DNA of 64,000 nucleotides from Deferribacteraceae bacterium (GCA_020054865.1 JAIHAR010000005.1:1-64000), one strand, 5' to 3'. Positions 1-10,435 are shown, counted from the first letter of the stretch. The notes: generated by a model not told the origin, from the sequence alone. Translations and numbers: made by a program.

Positions 1-300
1 ATCCATCTGGGCAGCACCTGTAATCATGTTCTTTACATAGTCAGCGTGACCTGGACAGTCAACATGCGCATAGTGACGCTTCTCACTCTCATACTCAACG
101 TGTGCTGTAGCAATAGTAATACCCCTCTCACGCTCCTCAGGAGCTTTGTCAATATTACCATAATCCACAAACTCCGCCAAACCCTTGTGCGCTAATACAC
201 TGGTAATAGCCGCCGTTAACGTAGTCTTACCATGATCAACGTGACCAATCGTACCAACATTAACGTGAGGTTTCTTTCTCTCGAACTTCTGCTTAGCCAT
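1..300 (-). CDS. tuf: Elongation factor Tu, N-terminal part (runs off the window)
   Basis: Translation elongation factor Tu, the GTPase that delivers aminoacyl-tRNA to the ribosome. The visible 100 residues start [20 protein letters not shown]. They carry the P-loop GHVDHGKTT, the switch I region with [13 protein letters not shown], and the G3 motif [12 protein letters not shown]. The gene continues left of base 1, so domains 2 and 3 are not seen. It lies 26 bases downstream of a four-tRNA cluster on the same strand and is probably co-transcribed with it, as E. coli tufB is. The start ATG follows an AGGGAGAA ribosome binding site. Identification is certain. Confidence 0.97.
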   Translation of the reverse strand, partial: MAKQKFERKKPHVNVGTIGHVDHGKTTLTAAITSVLAHKGLAEFVDYGNIDKAPEERERGITIATAHVEYESEKRHYAHVDCPGHADYVKNMITGAAQMD

Positions 301-325
301 AGTTCTCCCTCCGATTTAGTTTTAA

Positions 326-398
<73 letters not shown>

Positions 399-469
399 AC
401 CGTTTTATACAAAAAAGCAGACGAAGACTACGCACTTCTCCGTCCTTTTAACTACCTATAAAAAAATAA

Positions 470-542
470 GCGGGTAACGGGACTTGAACCCGTGACCCTC
501 AGCTTGGAAGGCTGATGCTCTAGCCAACTGAGCTACACCCGC
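470..542 (-). tRNA. tRNA-Gly (anticodon TCC)
   Basis: The minus strand starts GCGGGTGTAGCTCAGTTGGC. The acceptor stem GCGGGT pairs with ACCCGC, and the anticodon stem TCAGC/GCTGA encloses CTTCCAA, giving anticodon TCC (Gly GGA/GGG). The T arm contains GGTTCAAGTCC. CCA is not encoded. Confidence 0.97.
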
Positions 543-549
543 ATAATAT

Positions 550-631
550 GGGGAGAGGAGGATTCGAACCTCCGAAGGCAGTCGCCGGCAGATTTACAGT
601 CTGCTCCCTTTGGCCGCTCGGGCATCTCCCC
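550..631 (-). tRNA. tRNA-Tyr (anticodon GTA)
   Basis: The minus strand starts GGGGAGATGCCCGAGCGGCC. The acceptor stem GGGGAGA pairs with TCTCCCC, and the anticodon stem GCAGA/TCTGC encloses CTGTAAA, giving anticodon GTA. The long variable arm is typical of a class II tRNA-Tyr, which explains the 82-nt length. It lies 7 bases upstream of tRNA-Gly. Confidence 0.97.
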
Positions 632-643
632 AAAAAAATTAAA

Positions 644-715
644 GCTGGCGAAGGGAATTGAACCCCCAACCTGCTGATTACAAGTCAGCTGCTCTACCGA
701 TTGAGCTACGCCAGC
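644..715 (-). tRNA. tRNA-Thr (anticodon TGT)
   Basis: The minus strand starts GCTGGCGTAGCTCAATCGGT. The acceptor stem GCTGGCG pairs with CGCCAGC, and the anticodon stem GCTGA/TCAGC encloses CTTGTAA, giving anticodon TGT (Thr ACA/ACG). It is the first gene of the tRNA-tuf transcription unit. Confidence 0.97.
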
Positions 716-744
716 TTAAAAACCTTTTTTCAAGGCGGATGTGG

Positions 745-773
745 ATATTAATAAAATATTTTTTCCATGTCAA
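745..773 (-). promoter_or_regulatory. Sigma-70 promoter of the tRNA-tuf operon
   Basis: Read on the minus strand, a perfect -35 TTGACA (768-773) is followed by a 17-base spacer and a -10 TAATAT (745-750), about 30 bases before the first tRNA. The bases just after the -10 are CCACATCCGCC. This is a GC-rich discriminator of the kind found at growth-rate-controlled stable-RNA promoters. Confidence 0.8.
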
Positions 774-823
774 GTTTTTTTTTCTTTTTTCAACAAAACA
801 GAAAATTTGTTGTTTTAATTCAA

Positions 824-1206
824 CTAACCATCTGATAAAACTTCTGAAATTGCATTCAGCAACTGTCTTAAATTGAAAGGTTTTTATAACAATTTTACTT
901 CATCTATTATAATTCCTCTGTCTGAAACAAGCTCTTCATTGTATCCAGACATAAAAATCACTTTTATATCAGACAGATAATCTTTAATCTTTTCTACCAA
1001 AACATTGCTGCTCATCTTAGGCATTATAACGTCAGTAATTACCATATCTATCTTTTGCCCGTTTTCACTTACAATTTTAAGGGCATCATGTGGATTTTTG
1101 CAGCAAATACATTATAACCAGCATGTGTTAGACTTGCTTCAAAAGTTTCTATCAAAAATTCTTCATCCTCAACAAGAAGGATATTAGCCTTCTTTAATGG
1201 CTTCAT
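824..1206 (-). pseudogene. Response-regulator receiver domain with a frameshift and a nonsense codon
   Basis: A stand-alone CheY-like receiver domain can be reassembled from two frames. The first part has ILLVEDEEF with the acidic pocket. The second has the phospho-Asp segment DMVITDVIMP, then [10 protein letters not shown] (the conserved T/S position), and finally KPFNLRQLLNAISEVLSDG after a stop. One missing A in the run near 1098 breaks the frame after NVFAA. A TAA at 884-886 then stands where the usual Q/x of xKPF (CAA) would be. The repaired sequence closely resembles the C-terminal receiver of the hybrid kinase at 6967-9579. The gene appears non-functional, though the frameshift alone could be a sequencing error. 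Confidence 0.75.
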
Positions 1207-1313
1207 ATCAATGCATAAAAACACCGTCTTTGAGTAATTCAGCAAACTCAAAGAGTTTTATCAACCTTTCCATTTAAAGTTATAACACAAAAAATTATGT
1301 TTTGCATTGAAAT

Positions 1314-3812
1314 TTACTCAAAAGCGGTAAATTTTTTCGGGTCAACCTTTTTGAATGTCCTCACAGGTAAAAATCCTGCAATAGATACAAAAATAATCAA
1401 TATCAACAGCAAAATAAAAAGCTTGAAGTATCTTACGTCAAATTCTATTGTCCAGCCAAAAGATTTTGTATTTACTACTCTGATAATTATTATGCTCAAA
1501 ATCCCCCCCAGAATACTGCCATAAATTGTCCCCAAAATTCCAATAACTGTTGCGGAAAAGGTATAAATCTTCACCAGTAGTTTATTGCTTGAACCAAGAT
1601 ATTTTAAGATGCTTATCTCCTTTCTTCTTTCAAGACTTACAGCATATAACATATTTCCAACTCCAAGAAGTGAAACAATGAGTGCTATCAACTGTATTGC
1701 GTATGTTATGGCAAAGCTTTTATCAAAAATTTTGATAACTTTTTGCCTTATGGTTAAATTGTTGTAAATATCAAGAGACTTGTTTTTATTGATTAAATCC
1801 TCAAGCTCAGCGATAACATTATCAGGATTTGCCCCCTTTTTCAGATAAATGCTTATCTGAGTAAATTTAAGCTCTCCCCAATATTTCTTTTGAAAGCTGT
1901 TGTCAAAAATGATAAAACCGTTTGTAGTGGAATAGCTTGTAAATACTTCTCTTACTTTAAATTTTTCTGTACCTTTCGGCGTATCAATATCGATATAATC
2001 CCCTTTATCTATCCCATATTTGACTTTCAAATATTCTGAAATAGCAACACTCTTTGTAACGTTAAAATTTTCTATCCCATCGTGGTGTTTTTTAACAACC
2101 CTTTCTTCGCCAAAGCCAAAAAGGATATTTTTCCCTTTGAAAGTACCAGGCATCGCCCTGAATGTGCTTACTGCCTCAACTTCATCTAAAGTCTTAATTT
2201 TTTGCAAAACATCTTCTTCAAGGGGCTCAAAACAAAAGTTTGATGAGCAAGATGAAGATTTGATAAAAATATCTGCCCTTAAATTATCATCTATCCAATC
2301 TGAAAGAGATGTCTTGAAAGAATCTATAAGGGTTACCATACTGATAATAAGTGCTGTGGAAATACTTACACTGATAAGCGCAATGGCAAATCTGTAAGAA
2401 CTGCTGTAAATGTCAGCAAAAGATATTATACCGACTGTCTTGAAAAACCTTTTTATGGTTTTTTCAAGTAAAACAAGCAATTTTTCCAGATAAAAAAATG
2501 CTGCTGCACAAAATCCAAGCAATATCAAAAAGACACCAAGGTATGAAAGGTATAGCTGGTCAAAATATTTAGATTTATAGTCGATAAAACTTACCATAAT
2601 ACCTGAAAATATAAGTATCACTCCCAGAATAAAGCCTGCAAAAAAATATTTCCTGAACTTCAACTCGAAAGTCCCTTTTCTTATAGTCTCAGTAGGCCTG
2701 ACCTTTGTAGCCTCAATTGAAGGGAAGATTGAAGAAAAGAGTGAAATAATAACCCCCAAGACAACCGAATAAATAGTATATTTGTTGAAAACAAAAATAT
2801 TTTTTATGTAAACTGGCTTAAATATTGTGGAAATAGTATCTTCCATTACTGCAAAAGAGTAAATGCTCACAAATTGCCCCAAAAATACACCTGAAATCGA
2901 GCCAATAACACCCAACAAAAGAGATTGTGTTACAAAAATCATAAGAATTTGAGGTTTTGATGCGCCAAGCGCCCTAAGTGTTCCTATCTGCTCCCTCTTT
3001 TTCACAACCGTAATAAAAATTGTATTAAACAGCATAAAAAATCCAACCAGAAACGCTATAAAGCTTATAAAATAAAGATTCATCTTAAACGATTTGAGTA
3101 TTTCGGTCTGATTTTGTACCAAAGAAGATTTTTTGAAAATCTGCAAATCGTTATCTAAAATATTTTTAACATTTTCTAAATCAGCTTCGTTTATATCAAC
3201 ATCAATTTTTGATATCTTACCGGATATTTTAAATTTTTCCTGGAAGTTTCCTATATCCTGATAAACTCCAGAAGGGATGCTTTCATCTTGCAAAATCCCT
3301 GCTACAGTAAATTTTAATTTCTCTTTTGATGTAAGGTAAAAAATATCACCTTTTTTAACATTTAACCTATTTGCAATATCTTCAGTTAAAACTGCCGCAT
3401 CAATATTTTCAAAAAAAGATTGCAAATCGATACTTGCACCTTGAAACTCAAAATTTCCATTTTTTAAAATTTTAAGCGTGTCTATACCAATTACAGGGAC
3501 AATCAAATCATTCTCTGCTACTGTGTCTATACGGATAACAGGATAAGCTCTAATATTTTTTTCATACAACTTTTCTAAAATATTTTCATTTATATAAGAG
3601 TCAAACTTACTTTTTATTTCATATTTAGCGATGGGGTTTAATTTCTTGATATCACTCGTCATACTTTCGATTGCGCTTTGAGTGGAAGACAGTATGGAAA
3701 GAAATAGTCCTACTCCAAGGGCCACGCCAAATATGGAAATAATACTGAAAAGTTTTTCTTCCCTAAGGTTCCTAAAAACAATAATTAAGATTAATCTCAA
3801 TTTATCAAACAC
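1314..3812 (-). CDS. FtsX-like ABC transporter permease (832 aa)
   Basis: Inner-membrane permease of the MacB/LolC/FtsX superfamily, in the fused form with two FtsX units. There is an N-terminal membrane anchor near residues 8-30 and an extracytoplasmic MacB-PCD-like domain. A three-helix FtsX block follows near 255-380, with the family segment KKREQIGTLRALGAS. After two central helices and a second periplasmic domain, a last FtsX block near 700-825 contains ERRKEISILKYLGSS. The start overlaps the end of the upstream ATPase gene by 8 bases. With the AttH/CrtC-like secreted protein upstream, the set resembles Agrobacterium attEFGH-type transporters, which probably move lipophilic molecules or lipoproteins outward. 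The substrate cannot be told from sequence. Confidence 0.9.
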   Translation of the reverse strand: MFDKLRLILIIVFRNLREEKLFSIISIFGVALGVGLFLSILSSTQSAIESMTSDIKKLNPIAKYEIKSKFDSYINENILEKLYEKNIRAYPVIRIDTVAENDLIVPVIGIDTLKILKNGNFEFQGASIDLQSFFENIDAAVLTEDIANRLNVKKGDIFYLTSKEKLKFTVAGILQDESIPSGVYQDIGNFQEKFKISGKISKIDVDINEADLENVKNILDNDLQIFKKSSLVQNQTEILKSFKMNLYFISFIAFLVGFFMLFNTIFITVVKKREQIGTLRALGASKPQILMIFVTQSLLLGVIGSISGVFLGQFVSIYSFAVMEDTISTIFKPVYIKNIFVFNKYTIYSVVLGVIISLFSSIFPSIEATKVRPTETIRKGTFELKFRKYFFAGFILGVILIFSGIMVSFIDYKSKYFDQLYLSYLGVFLILLGFCAAAFFYLEKLLVLLEKTIKRFFKTVGIISFADIYSSSYRFAIALISVSISTALIISMVTLIDSFKTSLSDWIDDNLRADIFIKSSSCSSNFCFEPLEEDVLQKIKTLDEVEAVSTFRAMPGTFKGKNILFGFGEERVVKKHHDGIENFNVTKSVAISEYLKVKYGIDKGDYIDIDTPKGTEKFKVREVFTSYSTTNGFIIFDNSFQKKYWGELKFTQISIYLKKGANPDNVIAELEDLINKNKSLDIYNNLTIRQKVIKIFDKSFAITYAIQLIALIVSLLGVGNMLYAVSLERRKEISILKYLGSSNKLLVKIYTFSATVIGILGTIYGSILGGILSIIIIRVVNTKSFGWTIEFDVRYFKLFILLLILIIFVSIAGFLPVRTFKKVDPKKFTAFE

Positions 3813-4449
3813 TTATCACGCCATCTTTTATTTTTATAATCCTATCTGTGAATTTTGCAATTTCATGATTGTGGGTAACCATCACAATTGTTGTCCCAAA
3901 TTTTATATTTAGCTCTCTAAGTATGTTAAGAATATTTTCGCCAGACGTTGAATCAAGACTTCCTGTGGGCTCATCAGCAAGAACAATCTTTGGCTCTTTG
4001 AGCAATGCTCTTGCAATTGCAACCCTCTGCATCTGACCACCTGAGAGCTGATGGGCAAAACTGTCTATTTTTTCACCAATTCCCAGCATATCCAACACTT
4101 CAGGGATTTTATCTTCATTTTTTACACCACCTATCAAAAGTGGGATTAAGATATTTTCCTTTACTGTAAGATTGTTAAAAAGATTAAAAAATTGAAAAAT
4201 ATATCCGATATATTTCCTTCTAAATTCCGTAAGCTTTTCCTCATCAAAATCTGTAATGTCAACGTTATTTATCATAACCTTTCCACTATCAGGCTTTTCC
4301 ATTGCCCCTATAATATTCAAAAGGGTAGATTTACCTGAGCCGGATGGCCCCATTATTGAGACGAATTCACCTGCTGAAATTTGCAAGCTCACACCCTTTA
4401 ATACTTTTGTTTCCCCATAATTTTTGTACACATTTTCAAGCAAAATCAT
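3805..4449 (-). CDS. ABC transporter ATP-binding protein, LolD/MacB type
   Basis: Cytoplasmic ATPase that powers the adjacent FtsX-type permease. The motifs are complete and in order: Walker A GPSGSGKST, Q-loop IFQFFNLF, signature LSGGQMQRVAIARAL, Walker B IVLADEPTGSLD, and H-loop MVTHNHEIA. The length (about 214 aa) is typical for LolD. I prefer the ATG at 4449 over a GTG three codons upstream, because AAGGTGAG lies 4 bases before it. The 3' end overlaps the permease start, which implies translational coupling. Confidence 0.92.
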   Translation of the reverse strand: MILLENVYKNYGETKVLKGVSLQISAGEFVSIMGPSGSGKSTLLNIIGAMEKPDSGKVMINNVDITDFDEEKLTEFRRKYIGYIFQFFNLFNNLTVKENILIPLLIGGVKNEDKIPEVLDMLGIGEKIDSFAHQLSGGQMQRVAIARALLKEPKIVLADEPTGSLDSTSGENILNILRELNIKFGTTIVMVTHNHEIAKFTDRIIKIKDGVISV

Positions 4450-4459
4450 ATTTCTCACC

Positions 4460-5512
4460 TTAATAACCTGTCAATTCCATATATGCCAGACCTGACATAT
4501 CGCCATAAACCTTACAGTCACCTTCATAATAATGATTAAATGTGGAATTTTGGGCTAAAAATTCCTGGTCTTTTACAAGAGTTTCTACAATCAATTTTTT
4601 ATTTTCAATCACCATTTCCCATTTTATAGGGTATTTTGATTTGGTCTTTTTTGAAACATAATATTTTAATGGTGTAAGCTTAATATCATCAAAATTTAAT
4701 TCTCTTTTTTCTCCATTTTTTTCTACTATTGCCACGTACGAACTTTTATCGATTGCTTCATTTTTATTTCTGATTCTGTATATTAAAATTTCCCTTTTAT
4801 CATCAAGCATAATAGAAAACCAATCCCACCCTTTTAATTTTGTCGTTTCATAATCTGAATTTATTTCACGGTCAAACCAGCTTTTGCCAGTCACAGAGTA
4901 TTTTTTATCATCAATTAAAATTGTTCCCTTTGTATCAAGTCTGGTTATTGAAAAATACAGTGATGCACACTCGGGGCAGCCAAAAATCTTGTTGGAATAA
5001 CCATCTTTCCCATTAAGTAGAGGTTTTTTATCCGGCTTTAAAACAAAATCAATTTTAAAATTTTTAGCATTCGCCTTTAGATAAATTTTGTTTAAGTCTC
5101 CACTTAATTCATCATCAAACACTTTGACATTCAGCATTTTATCTGATGCAAATGCCTCACCATAAGCACCCCTTGAAGTATCATCTTCAAAATAGTATTT
5201 TTTGCCATCTATATCCGTAATGGCAAAATGTGAAATATATATTCTATTTAGACCAAACTTACTCTTATATCTTTTTTTTGAAACATTTATCACAAAAAAG
5301 GTCAACTCATACCCAAAACTTTCTCCGCTGTCTGATTTAAGATGACCCGTAAAATACCACCATTGGCTTGAAAAATTATCTTTGAAATACATATCTTCAG
5401 GAAGGGTTACTTTGTCATTTTCAGTTAATTTGACAAAATCTCCTGAAATTGCAAATTTTGAGAAAATTAGCACAATAATAGGAAAAATAGCAAAAATTTT
5501 ATAATATCTCAT
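4460..5512 (-). CDS. Secreted AttH/CrtC-like lipocalin-fold protein (350 aa)
   Basis: The N-terminus (MRYYKIFAIFPIIVLIFSKF) is a signal peptide, with cleavage likely near residue 23, so the protein works outside the cytoplasm. The mature part starts with the family hallmark SSQWWYFTGHL and has a second conserved segment, KSWFDREINSDY plus GWDWFSIML. These are characteristic of the AttH / hydroxyneurosporene synthase (carotenoid 1,2-hydratase) fold. In bacteria without carotenoid genes such proteins usually sit next to LolCDE-like transporters, as here, so carotenoid hydration is unlikely. A role as a lipid-handling partner of the ABC transporter is inferred. Its start overlaps the end of the upstream SDR gene by 14 bases. 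Confidence 0.8.
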   Translation of the reverse strand: MRYYKIFAIFPIIVLIFSKFAISGDFVKLTENDKVTLPEDMYFKDNFSSQWWYFTGHLKSDSGESFGYELTFFVINVSKKRYKSKFGLNRIYISHFAITDIDGKKYYFEDDTSRGAYGEAFASDKMLNVKVFDDELSGDLNKIYLKANAKNFKIDFVLKPDKKPLLNGKDGYSNKIFGCPECASLYFSITRLDTKGTILIDDKKYSVTGKSWFDREINSDYETTKLKGWDWFSIMLDDKREILIYRIRNKNEAIDKSSYVAIVEKNGEKRELNFDDIKLTPLKYYVSKKTKSKYPIKWEMVIENKKLIVETLVKDQEFLAQNSTFNHYYEGDCKVYGDMSGLAYMELTGY

Positions 5513-6919
5513 CTGCCTGCCGTAAAATATCCTTTTGCATTAGTTTAAAAATAATTTTATGAAATGGAAGCATTGCATACCAATAAATCCTGCCGCCTAA
5601 ACCTTTAGGGTAAAAGTAAGCTGTAACTGAAAAGGTGTTGTCAAGAATAGAAAATTCAAGCCAGGCTTTACCCGGTAATTTCATCTGAGCCTGAAACAGG
5701 AGTCTTTTGTTTTCAACCAAATCAATTACTTTCCAGAAATCCACACTGTCACCCAATCTCAAATCACCACTTCTTTTACCTCTATTAAGGCCGTAACCCA
5801 CCAACAGTTTATCAATTAAACCTTTGATGCTCCATAAAATATTCAAGACAAACCACCCATTTTCACCGCCAACATTTTTGCAAACCTTAAAGATATTTTC
5901 TGCTTTTGCCTCGTCAATTTCAGCAATATATCTGTCAACATAGACAGCCTTTGAAATCTCAGGGATAAACGGCACATCACATATTTTACCCTTGCTGCTG
6001 TCGCACCATCTGCTTATGACCTGATGATTTTCGATTTCTTCAATAGATTTTTTGACAGCTTCTTCAAATCCTGTAATTTTAATTTCCGGAAATAGCCTTT
6101 TGGCCACATCATTTTCGATTACACTTTCGTGTTTTAGTCCCATTACAAGCTCCCTTGCAATGTCAAAGTTGACAGGGGAAAAGAGTATTAACCAGTATGA
6201 AGAGAGTCTGGGGGTTAATAAAGGTACTGACAAAATATATCTTTTTAGTCCCATAGCTTTTGCAGTCTTTAAAAGCATATCTTTAAAGGTCATAGGCTTT
6301 ATACCTATATCAACCTTCCCAGAGTAACTTTTGTCAAACAGGATTGCTGTTTTTAGATAATTTATCACATCAACAATATAAATAGGTGAAGTAAGCGTAT
6401 TTACCCATTTTGGGGCAACCATTACAGGTAATTTTTCAACGAGACTTCTGATTATTTCAAAGCTCGCACTACCAGAGCCAATAATTACACCTGCTCTAAA
6501 CCAGATACAATCCACCTTATCGCTACTGCTTAAAATTTCCCCGGTCAGGTATCTGCTTTTAAGATGAACACTCAAGTTATCTTTATTGCCAAGTCCACCG
6601 AGATAAATCACTTTTTTGACCTGACATTTTTCACAAACTTAAATAATTTTTTTGCACTGTTTTTTTCAGCATTTAAATAGTCTTCATCTTGGCCCATCAT
6701 ATGGATAAGATATACCGCCACATCCACACCTTTTAGTGCTTTTTCAAGGATTTCCTGGTTAAAAGTATCCCCTGCAAAGATATTGCAGCGTTCTTTAACT
6801 TTTTGTTCCAATTTGTTTGGATTTCTCACAAGTAGATTAATTTCAACTTCTTCATCAAAAATTGCCTCAAGAAGTCTCCTGCCTACAAAACCTGTTACAC
6901 CTGTTAACAATATTTTCAT
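5499..6919 (-). pseudogene. SDR/NmrA-like NAD(P)-binding protein with C-terminal DUF2867, broken by one frameshift
   Basis: The N-terminal 103 codons (6919 to 6608) encode a Rossmann NAD(P) site, TGVTGFVGRR, and the segment AVYLIHMMG. Reading then hits a stop. The next frame continues at once with KKVIYLGGLGNKD, the conserved strand-4 segment of this family, and runs 370 residues through the SDR half into a DUF2867 START-like domain (near SRWCDSSKG to the end). Restoring one A in the run near 6628 gives FVKKCQVKKVIYLGG and a normal protein of about 473 aa. Everything else is intact, so the lesion is recent or a sequencing error. It is the first gene of the operon with the AttH-like protein and the ABC transporter. 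Confidence 0.8.
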
Positions 6920-6966
6920 AATCCATTATAACATAAATTAGACCTTGGATTACAAATCAACATAAT

Positions 6967-9579
6967 TTAGTGAAAAATATTGTATATCTTCTCTGCCAAC
7001 TCTTCTATCCGGAAAGGCTTCTGCACAAAATCAATTTTAAAATCCTCAACAGACGCTTTCATATCATCCAGCATAATTTCATTGTATCCCGACATAAAAA
7101 TCACTTTTATATCAGGCTTTATCTCTTTTGCCAAAATAGAAAGCTCTTTTCCATTTAAATCCGGCATAACAATATCGGTTATTAAAAGATTAATATCTGA
7201 ATTTTCTTTTAAAATGTCCAGCGCATTCAGAGGGTTATTTGCAGCATAAACTTTATAATTTAAAAGCTCAAGCAATGTTTTCTCAGCCGTTAAAAGACTT
7301 TCCTCATCCTCGACAAGTAAAATACACTGCCCCTCACCCTTTTTAAAAGAAACTCCATAACTTGGATATTTATCTCCAGAGATTTCTTCATATGGCGGAA
7401 AAAATATTTTAAATGTGGTGCCTACCCCTTCTGCACTTTCTACATAGATATTGCCATTGTTTTGTTTTACTATCCCGTAAACTGTTGCAAGACCAAGTCC
7501 CGTACCTTTGCCTACATCTTTGGTGGTAAAAAACGGCTCAAATATTTTTCCCAGGTGCTCTTTTTTTATACCACAACCGCTATCAGAAAACTCCAACAAG
7601 ACATATCCGCCTTTTTTAAGCCCAGGATATTTACTATAATCTTCATTTTCAACGTAAACATTTCTTAATTTGATTTCAATTTGTCCCCTTCCGTTCATGG
7701 CATCTTTTGAATTGACAAGAAGATTGGTCACAATCTGGTTAAGTTGCGACATATCTATTTTGATATTTTTAACATCTTCAGCATAATCAAGTTTAAGCTC
7801 AACCCCTTCTCCAAGCAAAACCTTCATCATTTTAAGCTGATGATTAAAAAATTCCTTCAAATCAACAGCAACAATATTTACCGGCTGTTTTCTGGCAAAG
7901 CTGAGCAACTGTTTAGTTATTTCAGAGGTATGAAGTGCAGCATTTTTCATCTTTGAGATATAATCAAAAAGCCTTGAATTTTTATCAAGTTGCATCAGTG
8001 AAAACTCAATATAATTTAAAATAATTGTCATCATATTGTTGTATTCATGGGCAACACCACCTGCAAGTCTTCCGATAGATTCAAGCTTTTGAGCATGATT
8101 AAGCCTATCTTCAATAATCTTTTTTTCCGTAATATCCACAGCCGTGCCAAGGGCAGCAGGTTTACCATTCCAGGTGATTTTACCGGAGGTAAAATCTAAC
8201 CACCTCTCTTTACCATCCTTTGTTAAGATTTTAAATTCATATCTGTTTTCAACCGGCTCCCCCCTTTGCCTGGCAAGCCCTCTTTGCTTTATTCGCTCCT
8301 GATAATCAGGATGAACAATACTCCAGAAATTTTTGCCTATTATCTCATCCTGACTATAACCTGTGATATTCTCAAATCCCTTATTTACATAGACAAATTC
8401 GCTACCTTCGTAGACAAAAATAGCTGCAGCTGCATTATTCGTCAAAGCCCTAAATCTTTCTTCACTCTCTATCAAAGCCTGCCTGTCTTTCAAATTTTCG
8501 GTAATATCTTTTATAATGCCAAAAACAATATTTTTCTCTTTATCAAAATAGGCAATTGAATGAATATCCTTAATCAAACCGCTGTCATTTGATCTAATTT
8601 TAAATGTTATATCATAAGGGATATTGTGGTATATAAGATTTTTAAGTGCATCATCAAGATCCTTTCGGTATTGAGATAAAGGTACTGATTTTACAATCTC
8701 ATATTCAAACTTCTCACCGTATAACCCGTAAATTTTTTTTGCACCGGCGGAACCAATAATTGTATTCGTATTTAAATCAAGTTGCCAGTGGCCTGATTTT
8801 GTATAAAGCTCTGCTTTGTTCAACCTGTCTATTGCTTCATTCAGCTTTTGTTCAGCTTCAACTCTATATGTTATATCATAAGCTGTCCCAAGCACTGCCG
8901 GTTTACCATCAAAAACAATCTGCTTCCCACTAAAACTTGCCCAAAATACTCGTCCCTCTTTTGTAATGGCTTTTACATCATAACTTGACGGTACATTTTT
9001 ACCTTTTTGCCTATCGATACCTCTTTGTTTTACAATCTCCCTGAAATCAGGGTGGATAACCTCCCAAAATTTAAGTTCATTATAAAATTCATATTCTGAG
9101 TATCCAAACACTTTAAGCATACTTCTGTTTACATACAAAAATCTCTCACCTGAGAATATAAATATTCCTGCAGATGTAAAGTCGGCAAGTGTCCTGAAAA
9201 TACTCTCACCGTAGATGCTCTCAACTCTTCTGTCAGAAATATCTACAACTATTCCTTTTACCCCTTTAAATTCACCATTTTCAAATATCGATACTTTCTT
9301 ATCAAGGACATACTTTATAACGCCGCTTTTTGTTAAGATTCTGTACTCCTGAGAAATTGTTGTATGATTCTCATTAAGTTTTCTTGCCTCTGCAAGAACT
9401 AAATTTCTGTCGTCTGGATGAATTAATTCTGTCCAGCCAATATTCTTACTATTAAACTCTTCAGGAGAGTAACCGCATATATTTTCACTTCCTGAAACAA
9501 CTTCCACACTCCAATCAGGAAGCCCTTTGTATATCATCACATCTGCATCAAGAAAAAACTCAGAAAAGTTGCTATTCAT
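6967..9579 (-). CDS. Hybrid sensor histidine kinase with four PAS domains and a C-terminal receiver (870 aa)
   Basis: Soluble hybrid sensor kinase with no transmembrane segment. Four PAS/PAC repeats span about residues 10-495; the PAC endings [30 protein letters not shown] and [10 protein letters not shown] mark them. The dimerisation helix has the H-box [13 protein letters not shown], where AHEYNN replaces the commoner AHDFNN. The ATPase domain has [18 protein letters not shown] and [16 protein letters not shown] receiver domain fills about 755-870 with [10 protein letters not shown] and FVQKPFRI. No dedicated regulator adjoins it, but the decayed receiver at 824-1206 is its close relative. 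It probably senses a cytoplasmic redox or small-molecule cue, which is inference. Confidence 0.92.
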   Translation of the reverse strand: MNSNFSEFFLDADVMIYKGLPDWSVEVVSGSENICGYSPEEFNSKNIGWTELIHPDDRNLVLAEARKLNENHTTISQEYRILTKSGVIKYVLDKKVSIFENGEFKGVKGIVVDISDRRVESIYGESIFRTLADFTSAGIFIFSGERFLYVNRSMLKVFGYSEYEFYNELKFWEVIHPDFREIVKQRGIDRQKGKNVPSSYDVKAITKEGRVFWASFSGKQIVFDGKPAVLGTAYDITYRVEAEQKLNEAIDRLNKAELYTKSGHWQLDLNTNTIIGSAGAKKIYGLYGEKFEYEIVKSVPLSQYRKDLDDALKNLIYHNIPYDITFKIRSNDSGLIKDIHSIAYFDKEKNIVFGIIKDITENLKDRQALIESEERFRALTNNAAAAIFVYEGSEFVYVNKGFENITGYSQDEIIGKNFWSIVHPDYQERIKQRGLARQRGEPVENRYEFKILTKDGKERWLDFTSGKITWNGKPAALGTAVDITEKKIIEDRLNHAQKLESIGRLAGGVAHEYNNMMTIILNYIEFSLMQLDKNSRLFDYISKMKNAALHTSEITKQLLSFARKQPVNIVAVDLKEFFNHQLKMMKVLLGEGVELKLDYAEDVKNIKIDMSQLNQIVTNLLVNSKDAMNGRGQIEIKLRNVYVENEDYSKYPGLKKGGYVLLEFSDSGCGIKKEHLGKIFEPFFTTKDVGKGTGLGLATVYGIVKQNNGNIYVESAEGVGTTFKIFFPPYEEISGDKYPSYGVSFKKGEGQCILLVEDEESLLTAEKTLLELLNYKVYAANNPLNALDILKENSDINLLITDIVMPDLNGKELSILAKEIKPDIKVIFMSGYNEIMLDDMKASVEDFKIDFVQKPFRIEELAEKIYNIFH

Positions 9580-9707
9580 AATTATTTTTAATTTATATCA
9601 AAACCTTTTTCAATTATTTTTTGAATAATTATCTAAACTTCTTGACAACATATCAGGGATATATTAAAAAGACAGTGTTTTGATATAACAAACCGGGAGA
9701 TATATAA

Positions 9708-10181
9708 TTGTTAAGCTTTATATTTAGTTTTCTGGTTCTATTTGGCTTCTGGATGATTTTCTCAGGGCACTTTCATTTATTAACAAACGTACTTGGAATA
9801 ATATCATCATTAATTGTGGCTTTTTTTACAAATCGGCTTTTTTTCCCGGATAAAAAAGTAAACTTCAAACTTATAGCAAAAATCTTCCTTTATGTACCAT
9901 TTTTAATGAAGGAAATTATACTTTCAAATATAGAAATTCTTAAAATTTTACTAAAAAAAGATGTAAAACAAGAAATTGATCCAATTATGCTGGAGTTTGA
10001 ACCTGAAGTTAAATCAGATATTGGAATAACATTACTTGGGAACTCAATTACTCTAACACCTGGCACTGTGACTATTTTTGCACAAAAAGACAAATTTCTG
10101 GTTCATGCCATCAGTCCTGATTTCAAAGATGGAATATTCGCACTGCAAAACAAAGTAAAAAAAATTGAAGAGGCTTTATGA
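9708..10181 (+). CDS. mrpE: Na+/H+ antiporter subunit E (MrpE/MnhE)
   Basis: Small membrane subunit of a multi-subunit cation/proton antiporter. Hydrophobic helices at residues 1-40 and near 58-75 precede a cytoplasmic tail with the family segment LLGNSITLTPGTVTI, which identifies MrpE. Translation starts at TTG, 7 bases after GGGAGA. The gene overlaps mrpF by 4 bases and opens the nine-to-ten-gene operon that runs to 17029. Confidence 0.9.
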   Translation: MLSFIFSFLVLFGFWMIFSGHFHLLTNVLGIISSLIVAFFTNRLFFPDKKVNFKLIAKIFLYVPFLMKEIILSNIEILKILLKKDVKQEIDPIMLEFEPEVKSDIGITLLGNSITLTPGTVTIFAQKDKFLVHAISPDFKDGIFALQNKVKKIEEAL

Positions 10182-10435
10182 TTTTTGAGATCGGTATTAT
10201 CATTATCTTGGTTGCCTCTTTTTTCTCTTTATACAGAATAATTAAAGGTCCTACTTTTTTTGATAGGGTTTTGGCCGTTAACATGATAGGCACAAAAGTT
10301 GTTGTTTTACTTGTGCTTATAGATTTTCTATACAATAGGCCTGAGTTTGTTGATATTTCAATAGCTTATGCATTAACTAACTTTATAGGCACCATAGCTA
10401 TACTCAGACTCAAAGAAAAGGGGAAACTGGATTGA
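10178..10435 (+). CDS. mrpF: Na+/H+ antiporter subunit F (MrpF/MnhF)
   Basis: 85-residue protein with three predicted membrane helices. The MrpF segment RIIKGPTFFDRVLAVNMIGT is present. It overlaps both neighbours by 4 bases. In Mrp complexes MrpF belongs to the cation-handling E-F-G side of the antiporter. Confidence 0.92.
   Translation: MIFEIGIIIILVASFFSLYRIIKGPTFFDRVLAVNMIGTKVVVLLVLIDFLYNRPEFVDISIAYALTNFIGTIAILRLKEKGKLD

Noticed and set aside
1207-1273. A 21-codon ORF (MERLIKLFEFAELLKDGVFM...) before the broken receiver gene
   Set aside because: It has no clear ribosome binding site and no recognisable family, so it may be part of the decaying region.
9642-9667. Sigma-70 promoter for mrpE (TTGACA at 9642)
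   Set aside because: No -10-like hexamer lies at 16-18 bases; the nearest candidates are 12 or 14 bases away.
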